NCBI GenBank assembly: GCA_037178855.1
Contig: JASJZC010000002.1
Span: forward strand, 8,940,501 to 9,004,500
Length of the DNA stretch: 64,000 bases
Source of the DNA: Oscheius sp. JU75
Taxonomy: Eukaryota > Nematoda > Chromadorea > Rhabditida > Rhabditidae
Direction of reading: 5' to 3'
Positions 13,810 through 26,900 of this stretch are shown here, one piece after another. Under the pieces are notes generated by a model. It was not told the DNA's origin. It did not search any database and saw only the letters and a list, made by a program, of their open reading frames with translations. The first letter of the stretch is position 1, and each line of letters starts with the position of its first letter. A program made the translations under genes and the position numbers.

Positions 13810-13915
13810 GAGAGGGCAAAAGAACGACAGAGAGGCAGAGAGAAGGAGAAGCTGAGAGTAATAGAAACAAGGAGGCAGGGAGACAGATAGATAGAGAGAC
13901 AGAGAGGCTTGAGTG
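13810..13915. repeat. (CAGAGA)n-type degenerate microsatellite
   Basis: About 100 bp of gagacaga/gaggcaga units with point variants, in the spacer upstream of RERE. Confidence 0.8.
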
Positions 13916-16439
13916 ACGCCAGGTGAAACATGAAGAAGGCAAAAGAGAAATCCCGAGCAGATTGGAAAGGATCATCTGAAGTGGGATGAAAAGACTCTGG
14001 TCATTCTTTTCACGTGTGTACTGTAAACAGAGCGCGCGCTCCTTTGATCTCCAATTAGTAGTCGACACACAAGAAATTCCCAGGAAGTTGATCTAATCCT
14101 CAAGAGGGTGCAGACGGACACAAAAAGGCGAGATAAGGAAACATGGCTCGGTGACTCGGCCGCGGGGAGAGAACTCTGTCAACAAAAAGACACACCACAC
14201 ACAAATACTGCGCCGAAGGACCATCTTTCAAGTCTTGGAGCTGGCGCCAATTAAACCCCCCCCCCCCCCCCCCAGTTACCAGTTTATGACCAGTGAGACA
14301 CACCAGTGACGGTCGACAGGTGGCTCGCTCTCTCTCTCTGGGTGGTGTCGGCCCCCTTTTCGCGCGCCGTAAAAGATCGCTCTCTCCTCAGCTCATAACG
14401 AGGGACTTGGGGAGGACAAAAAGTGAGCTGTGAGTGGTTATGGTTCTTCCTCTCTGGACTGTGTGATGCGGCCGAACGGATTGCCATCTAATCGCGATCG
14501 CTCGGGGGCTGCATCTTTCTCCACGAGGCTAGGGAGAAGAATGCTTTGCTATTGAAACAGTCTGGAGTTAACAGAAGGAACAGGTGGCTAAAGATGGCGC
14601 GGAAGGAGAGAAGACGACAAGGTCATCTTGAGGACACGCTTGGATAATCGGTGCAAAAGTATCCCCTCCCTTGCTAAAAGCAACCACAGCTGTGCCAATT
14701 TTTGAATTTCTTCAAGTAGGTCTCTGTCTCTGTGTGAGGTCAAGTTACGCAACGAAACCGATATTGTTTCTCTTTCGGAAGGGAGGCGACGCCAGAGCAA
14801 AGTGTCAACAAATTGGTCAAAAGGAGGGGCAGAAGAAACTGGGTCAGCCTGAAGCTACCGGGCTGAGCCCCCAAGAAACATGACAGAGGGACGAGATTAA
14901 TTATAGTGGATGAGTGCGTATGGAAGGGGAAGGGGTAATTGGCCACGGTCGCGGTCAGAACAGAACACACAACTGGCTCCTCTCTCCTCTCCCCAGGGAT
15001 CCGCGGATTAGAGACCTCGAAGTTCTCAAAAAGGGAAACAATTAGTCAAAGGACAGTGAGAGTGAGAGCGTCATTGATAAGACATGCGGGCCTATAAAAA
15101 TGTCGGGGCGGTTGGCGGAAGAGTCATTGGAACAGGAGAAAATGGGATGGGGGTCAGATTGACATAGAGACAGAGAAACAGAGAGAGACTGCGGAGAGAA
15201 AAATATGAGGAGAGAGGGACAGAGAGAGCTACTCATTATTCAAGAGATTGTGAGCTAAAGATCACTATGTTTCTGCTTGACTTCCCCTGCAGCTGTTCAC
15301 ACGAGTTTTCGCGGCTGCGAGAGAAAGAGACAGAGTGGAAATTATCAGCTGTCAACAATTATCCCGATGATAAGTATGGGTAATCCTTAAACTATTCTCC
15401 GAGAGGTCTACGACTTGCAAAATGTCGCAGACCATGACGAATCCATCTGACTCACAAGTCCGACAAGCCCATCAAGCCGAGGTTCTTTCAAATAGGTCAG
15501 CAAGTAGGAGGGAGGGAACAATGTTTCCATTTTGAAGAGGGGGCTCGTAGCTGATCTGTTATTATCCACTGCTTAGCAGCTTATCACTGAATTCTTCACA
15601 ATCCCCGTTGCAAAACATGAAGACCAAATGAGATTATTCCCGTCTTTAACTGCAACAAAACGCGTCCATCCTGCAGGCGGCTGCCATGTGGCCAGCGCAT
15701 AATGTGTCGGTCGTGAACAGAGCAAACACACACAGAAAGAGAGAGAGATCGAGTATGAGTGGTGGTAGGCGAGGGGGAGAGCCCTAAAGCCTAATCCAAC
15801 TCATGCAAAGTTCATAATAATCTCCACCGGGAGGGTATGAAAGACCAAAACAAAAAGCAGAGACAGAGAGACAGACAGAACTGCCCTTATCCAAATGGTC
15901 AATAAGATATTTTGGCCAAACGATTGATGAAACTTGACAATGACAGAGACCTCTATTTGCACAGTGGTTGTCGGTACCAGCATGCTTATCTGTTATTTGG
16001 AGACCTTCTTCCCCCCTCGGAGAAGTTTCGAATAACAATAGAAGAGAGAGGACGGAAATCAGCGCCACTTGATTTATGGACATATGGCTGCTAGGCACCA
16101 GTCAAAACTCAAAAACGTCATTAGTCAAGATCCTAATCATTTTCACCCAGACCTTTTGGGGGCGATAGGGGTCCGCCGGATTGTGATTGAGCACATGTAT
16201 TACGGGTGTGCGAGGGCTTTGAGGTCAGCGTTTGGGAGAGAAAAATGAGCCGGAAGAATGGAGGGAAATGTTGTCGACGTGGACCTCGCATGAACTAAAG
16301 AGGAAAACAGTTTAGCAGGCTGTTACGTAGGTGAAAGTTTCTCTCTGTCGGGAAAACAAAGAAAAAGGATATTTTTGGAAAAGGAGTGGGTTTGAATGGG
16401 TAATTAGGTTAAAAGGAAATCAGAGAAAGCAAAACTGTT

Positions 16440-16515
16440 GTCGTACGTGGTAGTCAAACCCGACTGCTTTAATTTTGTAATCGGAGCGCTAACCGACAGA
16501 GCTACGCGGGCGAGT
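16440..16515 (-). repeat. tRNA-like fragment (A-box side preserved)
   Basis: The minus strand reads TAGCTCTGTCGGTTAGCGC followed by CTCCGATTAC. This is a tRNA-like 5' half related to sequences at 26040-26115 and 46737-46780. No intact anticodon stem or acceptor stem can be folded, so it is a tRNA-derived repeat or pseudogene. Confidence 0.45.
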
Positions 16516-18315
16516 TCGCCTGCTTTTTTTCAGCGAGCCTGAATAGGCAGATTTGGCGCGAATATAAGGGTTCAGTTTTAATAGATAGCCTAGTAGTAGT
16601 CCGGCTCATTCGACCTGAAAGCCGGTTCCAAGGAAACATGTTTGTGAGAGAGGAAGAAAGGCGGAAAAGTTAAAGGAACATTGCCCTCTCACCCACTTTC
16701 TAATAAATATATGCAAGGGGAGAAAACATTTCCAGCGTTATGACCCATCACGAAGTCAATGTTCTTGAATCCTAATTGTGTAATCCCTGGGCTTCACGAC
16801 CCGGAGGCCCTCAGCAATTACTTCATGCTAATCGGATCTCCCGCCCTCTCTCTCCCGCAATTAGAAACCGAGGGGGCCTGCCCCTCCTAAAATTTTGATT
16901 GTTTGCCGGGGGTGGGCGACACAGATCTTTATCAAACACAGATCATTTTTTCCTAGATACCGCACAAAAACAACATGTGAACTGCCAGAAGTGTGCCTGA
17001 ACTTGTTTTTCGATTGGGTGAGGGTGTTTCTGAATAGGCGGGTCTACAAAAAGGCTGTGAATCATTAGGCACTGATTGCAAATATTTTGAAGAGAGACCA
17101 CATTTCCGAGGGACTAATTAGAGTTTGAGCACCTGTCACTCTTTTCTCGATGATATCCATAAACAGTTTTGTAGTAGAATGACGCGACAGACAATTTGGG
17201 GCTGGGAAGAAATTGAAAGCACTCTCTCAAGGACATTCGGGGCGGGGAAGCGTCTCTCTGCCCAATTTTGGATCAACACACATTGGAAAAGGAAAGTTTA
17301 TAGACCAAATGTTTTTGGGGGAGCCTAGAGATGAAACAGACAGCCGCCTGGGCTGCCCCTTGATTTACGCGCTTTTGATGGCCGAAAGGGCTTTGGATCA
17401 CACGGAAGGGGCTGCTGTTGCTCCTGTTCAGCTGTTTTAGGGGGAGCGGGGGATTAAACTCTGACCACGGGAAAAAGTGAGGCTGGCTGTATTAAAAAAA
17501 CGAGAGTTTGTCCAGTTCTTTTTGCACCTGCTACCCCAGCAGTATGGGTTATTAATGAGATCTCACGCACAACAGCACTTCCCAGCTGCACTTTGCTCAC
17601 GTCGGGTTCTGGAGGAGGTTGGGAATCTGTCTCTGTCTCTCTGTCTGTGTCTTTGCTTCTTTCCCATAGTTCACTCTGTACTTTATTGTTTATCCAAAAA
17701 GAGCTTTAACATGCAGTCACATGCCTTATTTGATGAGTGTTTCAAGAGTTCAAAAAGCCATAGATCTCCAAGATGTCATAGTTTGCAGGCACTGTTTGTT
17801 TCCACCTTGCTCGACCCCCTTTTTTTTACAACCTAATTTCAGTTGCTCAATTTGCGAGAGACTCGACCGCCGACCTCTGACCTTTTTATTGTTCTGGGGA
17901 GAGAGATAGATAGATAGAGAAAGACAGCTGAGATTTTCATCGTCTCATGCCAACAGCCTTGGGCGCTTGTAAAAAGTGAAACGTAACCAGCGAAAGGAAT
18001 TTGAGGAGATGAACGAGCGCTCTCTTTCTCTCTCCGGACGAGATCGGAAAAACAGGCGTTGAACGAACGGCGTTGTGACGCTAACGGCCACCCGCTGACC
18101 GCGAGGGGACTAACGCGTATTAAAGCGGAAGCAATATGTTGCCATTTATGGTTTTCTGGATCGAAATTTGAAAAGGGCTCGACGGGTCATTTTGTGGCGG
18201 CAGCAAGCTTGGAGGGGGAGGAAGTGCACGAGGAGCACTTCCGGACTTTCTCGACAGGAGTCCTGCTCCAAATTAGAATCCGATAAGATCAAAAGGAATC
18301 TGGGTTTGATTTTCC

Positions 18316-18359
18316 AGAACCTGTTTCCGTCATTTTTACAAATGACGGAAACAGGTTCT
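18316..18359. repeat. Perfect 20-bp inverted repeat with 4-nt loop
   Basis: 18316-18335 (agaacctgtttccgtcattt) is the exact reverse complement of 18340-18359, separated by 'ttac'. No gene is visible nearby. Confidence 0.9.
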
Positions 18360-18784
18360 AAGGCAGCGATACGACGTAAGCAATGAATTCTGTGAAGAAA
18401 ACTTCAGCTTTGAGCCAGAAATGTCAAGAAATTCACTTCTTCAAGCTGCAAAAGACGATAACAGGATGAGTAGGAATCATGTCCCTAATATCTCCAAAAC
18501 GAATCTTTTCCTTTCTAGTTCTCTGACTTTTTTCTACTTAATTAGCGGCAAACTTGGGGAGGAGCAGAAGATAAGATCAAATCTCACAAAGAGTATGAAT
18601 GGGGAACTAATAGTCACTGTGATTGACTAACAGCTGGAAAACGAAACGAGCCAAAAAGTGTGTTACCTCTTCTCGACCACAGAGGCTACACATCAGGCGC
18701 GATTCATAAATCATGACCTTGGGTAGTGCACTCCTACGGCTCATACACATCATTTTTAATCTATTTTCAAAGAAATACAGATAT

Positions 18785-18885
18785 TGGAGAGAGATAGAGA
18801 GACAGAGGGGGGCAGAGAGACATAAAGACCGAGACGAGAGAAATAGAGAGGCAGGGAGATGGAGAGACAGAAACAGGGAGACTCT
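18785..18885. repeat. (CAGAGA)n-type degenerate microsatellite
   Basis: GA-rich stretch with repeated agagacag/gagagaca units in the spacer upstream of RERE. Confidence 0.7.
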
Positions 18886-21364
18886 TCTCCTAACGGGAAA
18901 TTAATGATAGTTGTCTCGGATCCAATTCCATGAATAGCTGAACACGCTGGAAGTGATCTTCCAAAAAGTTTGCCCGCGACTATTTCGGATTCTAATTACG
19001 AATCTGCACCAGGCAGAAAGGAAGGATGAAGAGAGAGTGTCAAGGCAAAGGGAGAGAAAGGAAGCGAGCGAACACCAGCTTCTCCCCGAAAGGGGATTCC
19101 TGAGCGCAAAAACGATTATGTTCCGCCGAAAGAGGGATTTATTGAGATAGGGAGCGTAAATTCACTAATAGAAGTACAAACATGGCATGCCAAGTATCAC
19201 TAGACCCGAAAATGGTTCGACAGAGACAGAGGCCTAGTTTTTAGCCGGCAAGCGCGTAATTTGATATTTGAAAGGCATCATCTTTCCTCCCAAGGGGGAA
19301 CCAAAGTAACTCTCAAAAAAGGGTTAGAGATCTTTTGATCCGCTTTGGAGAAACCCCATTTTGAATCCTATCACACCCTCTAATCTGTCGGCATCATGAC
19401 CCGTTCTCCATCCGAGACTATGAGTGATCTTCTTGGCAGGGAACTCGTCCTAATTGAGAGGCGCTATACGTGATATATGGCCTTCCGAAATAAGCGGACG
19501 GCGGAACCAAAGGCTAGCCAGGGGAAAGACGACAGCCAATTGACGAGAGGCGTTTGTTGCGACGAGAGAGTGAGGGACCAAGAGGATAGGGCCATTAACA
19601 GCAATAATCTATTTGGACAGACAGAGACAGAGTGAATGAAAGACAGGAAGGCAAATACTTTCAAAATCAGTTCTCATGCAAGATTGTTTTTGAGGGCCTT
19701 GTCAACAGCTCTCTACTCTCGAATTCATACACTCTGCTTCATTTGGGGAAGACGCGTAAAGATGTTCTTACCAGATTGCAGTGAGATAATAAATGACCAG
19801 GTGACGGGCTGTAGATAGATAAAGACGGTGGACAGATCGAGGGGCTACAAAAACAAAAGGGGTCATAATAACTGTTCAGGTGAAGAGCCAAAAACAGAGA
19901 ATAAATGGGCTTTCTTTGCCTTCCTCCCCCTAGAGGCTCGTTGATTCATTCACACGAGTCTGAATGTTTCACTAGTGTCCTATTCCAAATTCAACCACAC
20001 CGGTGCCGGGCTACTTTTGGGCACAGAGGGCATTTCAAAGTCAACAACTGGCTTGAGAAAACAATGAAATTCGTTTTGACTTGGTTAAAATATTTATGTA
20101 AAGAATTTCTGAAATGTTCAGTACAGATTAGCTCGACGAGGCTCTAGGCATTAAGTCTCTCTCCCTCTGTCCCTCAGACCCTCTGTGTCTGTTTCTTTAT
20201 CTCTCTGAATTCCTGTCTCTCTGTAGCTTTGTCTCTCAGTATCTTTAAATCTCTTCTCTTTGTCTCTAGTCCTCATTTCTTTTAAAAAGCTTCTGTCTTG
20301 ACACCTTCCTTCGTGGGAAAAAGATTGCGTTTAGAGGAGAGATGATTGCCGGTGGAGAGTGCAGATTGGCCAGAGCGATTGTGCAGGGCAGGCAGTCTCG
20401 GCGTTCTCTCTCCCCCGCTCTTCATCTATGCGACAAGTCGAATGGCGTGGCATTTTACCGGCCCACCTGGATGGTTCGTTGACCTTCAATTTGTGAGATT
20501 TTCTGTTAAACAAATTAAAAAAGTTGAGCAGTCTTTGTTCTATTGACAAAGCAGCTGATAAGAAAACATAATGTGAAGCAGATGAAATTTAGATGACTAA
20601 CTGAAATTTCATTATGTAAGCTACATATTTTGGAACTATCACTATAAGCTACCGTTCTTTACCCTGTGGATTCATCTATTCTGTCAAAGGATCAAGCAAT
20701 TTTCGAACGCACTTTTGAGGATGAGTCGAAGCATACAGTCGCTCTTGTTGTTCACACTGTAAAGCCACTTTCGACAAGAGAGTCATTTTTTCTCAAAAAC
20801 CCAGTGTCCAGTCATTGACGGAAAGATACAATATATCATGTTTACCACTTTTTTCTGTCCCTCTGTCTCTCTGTCACCCTGTCTCTGTCTGTGTCCTTAG
20901 TTCACTATCACTCTTGTCGGAAATCAACATTCAGTAGCTGCTTCCTTTTTCCCTTTTGCTGTTTGAGCAGCGTATACAGGCCTGCCTCGGAAACACCTGA
21001 ACAATTCCAGGCTCTAAATTCCATTCTCCTCGTAAGCCGATAGTCAATTACTCTAAAGAACTTTTCATGGGAAACAGGCCCCTGGTGACTGCGAACGAAT
21101 GATTTCTCTTCCGATTTACAGTCAGCACGACAAAAATTCATTAGGGCGCCAAGTATACGAGACACTGCTCAAAACAGCGATTCAAAAGACGGGGTGCACT
21201 TTTGGCTGGGAAATGGCTTGTTGACTGTTCCGTCTGATCAGATAATATTGTTTGAATTCTTATAAAAGACTCTTAAGTTCGTTGACGGTTATCTGCCATG
21301 GAGTTTGTAAACGCCTATCGGGAAGAAGCGACTGTCCTCTTCTACAGAGTCATATCGTTGGTTA

Positions 21365-21580
21365 CTCTTTAGCATACATACAATGACAGAAAGACAAAGA
21401 AACAGGGATGCAAAGAGACAGAAGAACTGAGAGATAGAGAGATTGAGAAACAGAGAGAGGCAGGGGCATAATGACAGAGATACGGTGGTAGAGAGTAGAC
21501 GGACAGAGAGACACAGGGACGCAGTGACAGAGAGATAGAATGACACAGAGATTGAGAGTCAGAGAGACAGTGAGACAGAC
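21365..21580. repeat. (CAGAGA)n-type degenerate microsatellite
   Basis: About 215 bp of imperfect agagacag/gagaga units just upstream of the TBC gene. It generates Leu/Ser-rich open frames on the minus strand that are not genes. Confidence 0.8.
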
Positions 21581-21777
21581 TTTGTAAAGCAAATTGGAAA
21601 AAATGACCCCCGTGTTTCAAACAAATCCCAGTAATTCTGAACCAGTTTCGGACCAGTAATCCCCAATTCTCCCTCAACCATGTGTTGTCTCTGTTGTTGT
21701 GGCGAAAAACTCCCAAATTGTTCGGAATTTAAAAGCCTGTAGTTTTAGCCCTGTCCTCAAGAAAAAGATTTTTTTAG

Positions 21778-23854
21778 TGCTGTAGATGATCTCGGCTTTT
21801 CACGTCCCTGGGACAAGGCCGGACGCTCGGCAGAAGATCCAGACGGATCGTCTCGACAAGCCTACGAGCACTTCTGGTCAGACTACCTTCCAATCTTGAT
21901 CAGACGAAGAAAGCGATGGGAGAAAGTTGATCCGAGGACCCAGCCGGCGTTTTGTAAGTGTCTTTGACCAGCTGTGCTTTCCAAAAAGACTCATCGTCAC
22001 GAGTACACGTATAATTGAACGCAATGTTCATTCACAAGGCTTCAATCAAGCAAAATCTTTGGGGATAGACCTAACTGGGATCTTTTGATTCCAGTACAAC
22101 GCTTCATTCACAAGGGAGTTCCGGCTCCGATGAGACGCCAGATCTGGATGAGGAACTGTGCTCCAAGAGGACCACCACCTCCGAATCCAGTACCTGAATC
22201 TGTTGTGGATGCAATCAAATTGGATTTGCCAAGAACCTTTCCGGATAACGATTATGTGAGATCGGAAAAGTGAGTAGTCTCTGCCTGTCCCTGTCTCTAT
22301 TATTATTCAAAAAAGACAGTTTTCAGATTCATGAAGAAGTTGGGAAGGACTCTCTTCGTTCTGGCTCAACACGTTCCCAGTGTTGGTTATTGTCAGGTGC
22401 TTAATGCAGAGTTCCACAAGCAATCATTTTTCAGGGTCTCAACTTCGTAGCGGGTATACTCCTTCTAGTCATTCAGGAGGAGAGCCAGGCCACAGATCTT
22501 CTTGTCCATCTCGTCCGTCAGAGAGAAAACTATTACGGCTCAGATATGCACGGTCTACGCGTGGATATGACGGTCTTGCAGAAGATTCTCAGGTAATTAT
22601 ACTGTCAGAATAGCGACCGCAATTTTGTAGAAACAGAGTGCCGAGAGTCGCTGTCACCTTGGAGAAGATGGACGTGGGACTGGATCTGCTGATCGGGAAA
22701 TGGTTTCTCTGCTGGTTTGTGGAGAGTCTACCTATGGAGGTTGGTTGACATCAAGCTTCTCTCTCCCATGCCTCTATACTTCCGTTAGTCACCCGGACTT
22801 CTGTCTGGCACTGAACTCTTGTTCCACTAACCTTCGCTGTTTCCATGGGGCTCAGATCCTGTCTCAGCCCATTTCTGTCTCGTCCTCTTGTCTCTGCTCT
22901 GGCCACCCCTATTCACGATTTACGAAAACTTTGCCGCCCGTCCAGTGGTCTGTCAATGCTATTATTGGTCACAGAAAGAGTGATGAACTTTCTCACTTTC
23001 TATTGCAGTGTTTTTAGGTGAAAAAAATTGAGGAAAAATTGTTGTTTGTTGGGGATCGATCCCGACACATTCGGATCTGTAATGGGAGCGCACCTGAAAT
23101 TTGAATGCTGGTCGATCAGTGTCTGCGCGCGAAGAAGAAATTTCCAAATTTTCGCAATTTTCCACCATATATGTGAAGAGGACAGGCTCGCCTTTCAAAT
23201 TAAAAATTTTTGTCGTTAATAAATTTTTTTCGTTTCTATTTTTTTAATTCTTTAGCATTTACTTTTTGGCTTGAGAATTTTTTGACAGAGGGGACTAGGT
23301 CCCGGTAAGATACCTTCCCAAGCTGTTCTGTGTGCAGTACTGGTGCATTATTTCATTTCTCTCTCACTTCAACTGGTCTGCAAGGTTTTTTACTTTTTCT
23401 GTGCAAGTCACGTTTCTGATCAAATTATTTAGTCAAAAAGATCGTTGCCTTCAAAATATTGCTTGTCTGATGAATCTGAACGATAGGATATTTCTTGCTC
23501 CCATGGATCACAAAAAATAAATGCTAAAGAATTAAAAAAGAAACAAAAAAAATTCATTAAACAAAACCCCTGTGATTTCAGACCGTTCTGCGCATCTGGG
23601 ACTGTTTCATCTACGAGGGAGACGTCTGGCTGTTCCGAGTGGCCGTCGTGCTGATCCGTGCTCATCAGCGCGAGATCAGCGACTGTCGTTCCCTGGACCA
23701 GCTCGTCCTCATTTTCCAGAGCATTGGAAAGAGTCGCGCTGCCCTCTACTGCCATCAGCTGCTCCAGTCAGCAGCAGCCGAACCTATTTCTCAGCTCTTT
23801 CTCGACGAGCTTCGTCGCGAGAGTCAGCCACATCAGCGCGGCAAACTCAAATGA
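21778..23854 (+). CDS. GRTP1: GRTP1-type TBC domain Rab GTPase-activating protein
   Basis: Exons: 21778(5' partial)-21953, 22095-22269, 22327-22396, 22435-22592, 22631-22739, 23582-23854. The protein begins GFSRPWD.., like the GFERPED start region of vertebrate GRTP1, and spans one TBC domain. The catalytic Arg finger is IKLDLPRTFPDN and the Gln finger is GYCQGLNF. The later motif SLPMETVLRIWDCFIYEG is also typical. TBC proteins stimulate GTP hydrolysis by Rab GTPases in membrane traffic. No in-frame ATG lies between the upstream stop (21746) and the domain, and a 'ttttttag' acceptor ends at 21777, so the first coding exon lies further upstream and was not found. The 842-bp last intron holds a foldback element and a tRNA-like fragment. 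AATAAA at about 23889 is the likely poly(A) signal. The gene is tail to tail with ALG6, with 92 bp between the stop codons. Confidence 0.88.
23030..23110 (-). repeat. tRNA-like (B-box) fragment in GRTP1 intron
   Basis: The minus strand contains 'gcgctcccattacagatccg' followed by 'tgtcgggatcgatcccc', resembling the 3' half of a tRNA with a B-box-like TCGGGATCGATCC. It probably derives from a SINE. Confidence 0.4.
23215..23560. mobile_element. Foldback/MITE-like element with ~45-bp inverted ends
   Basis: 23216-23270 and 23507-23560 are inverted copies: 'aattctttagcattta' at 23246-23262 pairs with 'taaatgctaaagaatt' on the right, flanked by matching T-rich/A-rich runs. The element sits in the last intron of the TBC gene. 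About 235 bp lie between the arms. Confidence 0.7.
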
Positions 23855-23946
23855 TTGAAACTTGAAAAAATTCCGTTTATACAAAGACAATAAAGCACAA
23901 TTGTATCACAATTTGCACCCGAGAAAAACATGAAAATAAAAGGAAA

Positions 23947-26900
23947 TTATGAGGACTTTTTAGTCCACTTTTGGTACTCTTCCCTAAACATTTGAGCATA
24001 GAAATATAGGAGGAAGGCAACAAAATGTGAGCAGGAATAGAAAGCGTTTAGAAGAGGGAAAATGTGAGGAAGATGGGCCGGAGGGACGAGGAACCATTCG
24101 GCGAGACAGATGGCAATGGAGCCAAGGCAGGATACGTGCTTCAGGAGGTAAAATGGCTAAAAATAAGTATTTTTTTTAAGTTTTGAGACAACTACTTTAG
24201 GCAACCTTGCAAAGGCCATGTAACAGTTGTAACCCCGCTTCTTTGCTACCGAGCTGGTCCTCCAGACTCAATTCACTCACTTTCTTTATCTCTCGAACTG
24301 ACTGGACTTGTCAACTTGTGTGCACAATTATATGACAGTATTGTGAGATTTCCAACTGACAGACAGAAACGGGAGCAGATTTTAAACAACACGCACCACC
24401 ACGATCCAGTCTTTTCTCTTCCAACTTGAACTGTTGTGACTTGTGTCAACTTTTATTCTGGATAACACATGACAGAAAAGGCCACAAAGTCAAGCAGTAT
24501 ATGCGGATACGGAAACGCTTAGCTAATTGCAAAGGTAGGATGTGAGCTGCCATATGCCTTACTTCCCACACGTTTTGGAACTCGTATTCAGTCTTTAGCA
24601 AAGAAAAAACTCACTTTTGACTCTAATCCTGGCAAAGCTGCATGGCAGAAGATGCTGTAGGCGACAAAGTAGAGGAGTGTCAGCTGAGTTCCGTCTTTCA
24701 TGCACAGAGAGAACAGGCTAAAAACATACGTGTTTTTTTGTCAAAAAGCGTCTGGATCTCGATGGTCTAAAAAAGTTTTTTAGCGACCTACTCTTCCCAG
24801 TCCCCTTGTTTTTCACACGATATGCGAGACCCCATTCCTACCACGGCCGTTTTTGGGTTTGGCAAAAAGGCGTTAGTTTTGCTCGGGTTGCGCAACCCTC
24901 CCTCTGCTGGTCCTTGCCATGGCAGAGATTAGTTGACCCATGGAAAGACTTCTAAATTAACCTTGTATTGGCCAGGTGCAAGAACCAGGCTAATTCGGCC
25001 GGGAAATCTGGTAGCAGAAGGAGGGCGGCACTGAAAAGTCACGTTATTAACTTGGGGGAAAGTGGACTTACATTGCCGAAAGGAGGATGGATTTCTCGTG
25101 AACTTGGAAGGAGAAGAGGAAGAAGGACAACGAGGTCAGAAAGAGCGCGAGACGAAAGTTTTTGGCCGTTGGACGGGCGAAGAGGATGAGCAGAGAGGGC
25201 AAGCTCGAGACTAGAACACAGCCAGTACTGAAAATAGCAATTTTTTTTTTTTGCAAAGTCTTAAAAAACCATAGTTTGAGCAGGGTAGCGTGTTCCAGGA
25301 GACGATTCAGCTTGAGGACTGGCGACAGCGCGCACCAGACACTGGCTACTTTGTCCTAAAACCGGGGGAAATAAGCTCTGAAAAAATAAGGAAAGAAACT
25401 TCGTATAGCCCTCGAGAAAAGGGGAAGATTCGGGAGAGAACAGCCTGGACTGCATCGCGACCCTGAAGGAGGAAAGGCGACCAGATAGCGGCAAAAGTGT
25501 AGAGAACGACGAGCGCGATGGGCAAGAGGCCTTTCACGCTGAAATGTTGGTATTTTTGAGGGAAAAGCGTGGTTGTTTGAGGTGATTACAGTATATTTCC
25601 AACGGTGAGGGACACCTGAAGTTCGCGCCAATGCGAAAACTTGGGGCTCGCTGTTTGCGCGCAAAAAATTAATTCTAATTTGTCGAATTTTTTTATCTGT
25701 TCCACCTGCTTTTTTGCATTTCTGATTGTAAAACACGTTGTCCAAGACAGCCTATAAGCCAACAAATTTGAAAAAAAAATAGGAGGAAGCCGTGGAAATC
25801 GGCCTCAATAGGTTAGCTGGCCCAAATCTTCATGTTTCGTTTTTTTCAACGCAATTTTCCCAGGGTTTTTCTTCAACAAGTTAGGCTATGCGGGCCTAAC
25901 TTATTTCGCCTTTCGGGGCTTTTTGAACCTACTTCCCACTCTTTGACCCCCACTTCCATCCTTTTAAACCCACATTTTATCTTTCGAACAACTCCTTGAA
26001 ACCACTTTCCCGTCCCTCGAACCCAACTCCCTATCCAAGTACCCTAGAGTCCGGAGATCGAACCCGGCATTTTTAGTTCCGTAGTCGGAAAGATAACCGG
26101 CGCCACGAAGGCGAGCAAAACTAAGAGAAGACCGCCGAAAGAGGACAGTATTTCGCGTTATTTTTTGTTTGTACTTCGTAAAAAATGCGAAGTTTTCAAC
26201 CAAAATAAAGAAAAGAAGACCCACGTTTCTGGAATCCTCGAAAATAGCGGCCTCTTTGCCGTTCTGGCCAGTATAAAGACAAAAATCGGCAACGCGTGAT
26301 ACAGCTCCATCTGCTTGTAGTTGACGGCGAGACAGAAGAGTATGGAGCCGAGGCGGACGAATCCGCTCGTGAGAGCCACGTAGGAGCCAATGAAAAAGCC
26401 CAAGGAGACGCTGTTGTACCTGAAAAACGCGGTTTTTCGTAGAAAAGAAGGAAGAACTGACTGAAAATGCGCACAGTCGACGACTAGAAGACCTCCGTAG
26501 GCGAAAAAGGCAGCGAAGAGGTTGGTCTGAAGTATACTTAGGTAACCCGACTTGGCTCGATATGGGAAAAAATCCGGCTCGGCTCGAGTCGAATTTGAAA
26601 ATGTAGGCGCGGCAAAAACTGTTATTACAACGCAGAAATTCGATCGTTTCGCATTTCTTTTCTTCTCCTCTTCTTGTATTATTCTTTGTGTCGCTTTTTC
26701 CCCTTTTCCTCATAATATATTTTTTTTAAAGGAATTATGTCAGAAGTCTGGAATTTCTTTACGAAAGCACTCGACGGTGCACGATGTACCTTCTGCAGCA
26801 AATCGTTTGCATTCACGGGAAGTAGTACAAGCAGCCTACTTCGTCATTTGAAGTCAAAACATCTGGAATATTAAAAGCAGGTTGAAGATCAAGCTGGAAA

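Larger units (their letters stand above)
8715..21777. other. 13-kb gene-poor region upstream of RERE
   Basis: I see no exon chain or recognisable protein here. Open frames up to about 190 codons occur, but they run through GA/TC low-complexity sequence, have extreme Arg/Glu/Ser or Leu/Ser composition, and lack matching splice structure. The region holds many short GA/GT repeats, a poly-C run near 14258-14273, a family B SINE-like fragment, a perfect 20-bp hairpin (18316-18359) and CAGAGA microsatellites. Its size and position suggest RERE 5' non-coding exons, introns or regulatory DNA, but this is inference. Confidence 0.5.

Noticed and set aside
13810-13915. CRISPR-like or satellite array
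   Set aside because: Imperfect microsatellite without unique spacers, in a eukaryotic setting.
16440-16515. Functional tRNA gene
   Set aside because: Only the 5' half looks like a tRNA; no T-arm or acceptor pairing.
21782-21900. ATG at 21786 as the GRTP1 start
   Set aside because: It is out of frame with the TBC protein; the correct frame has no ATG there and reads back to a splice acceptor.
26040-26115. Functional tRNA gene
   Set aside because: A B-box-like arm is present, but the acceptor and anticodon stems do not pair, and related broken copies exist elsewhere in the window.
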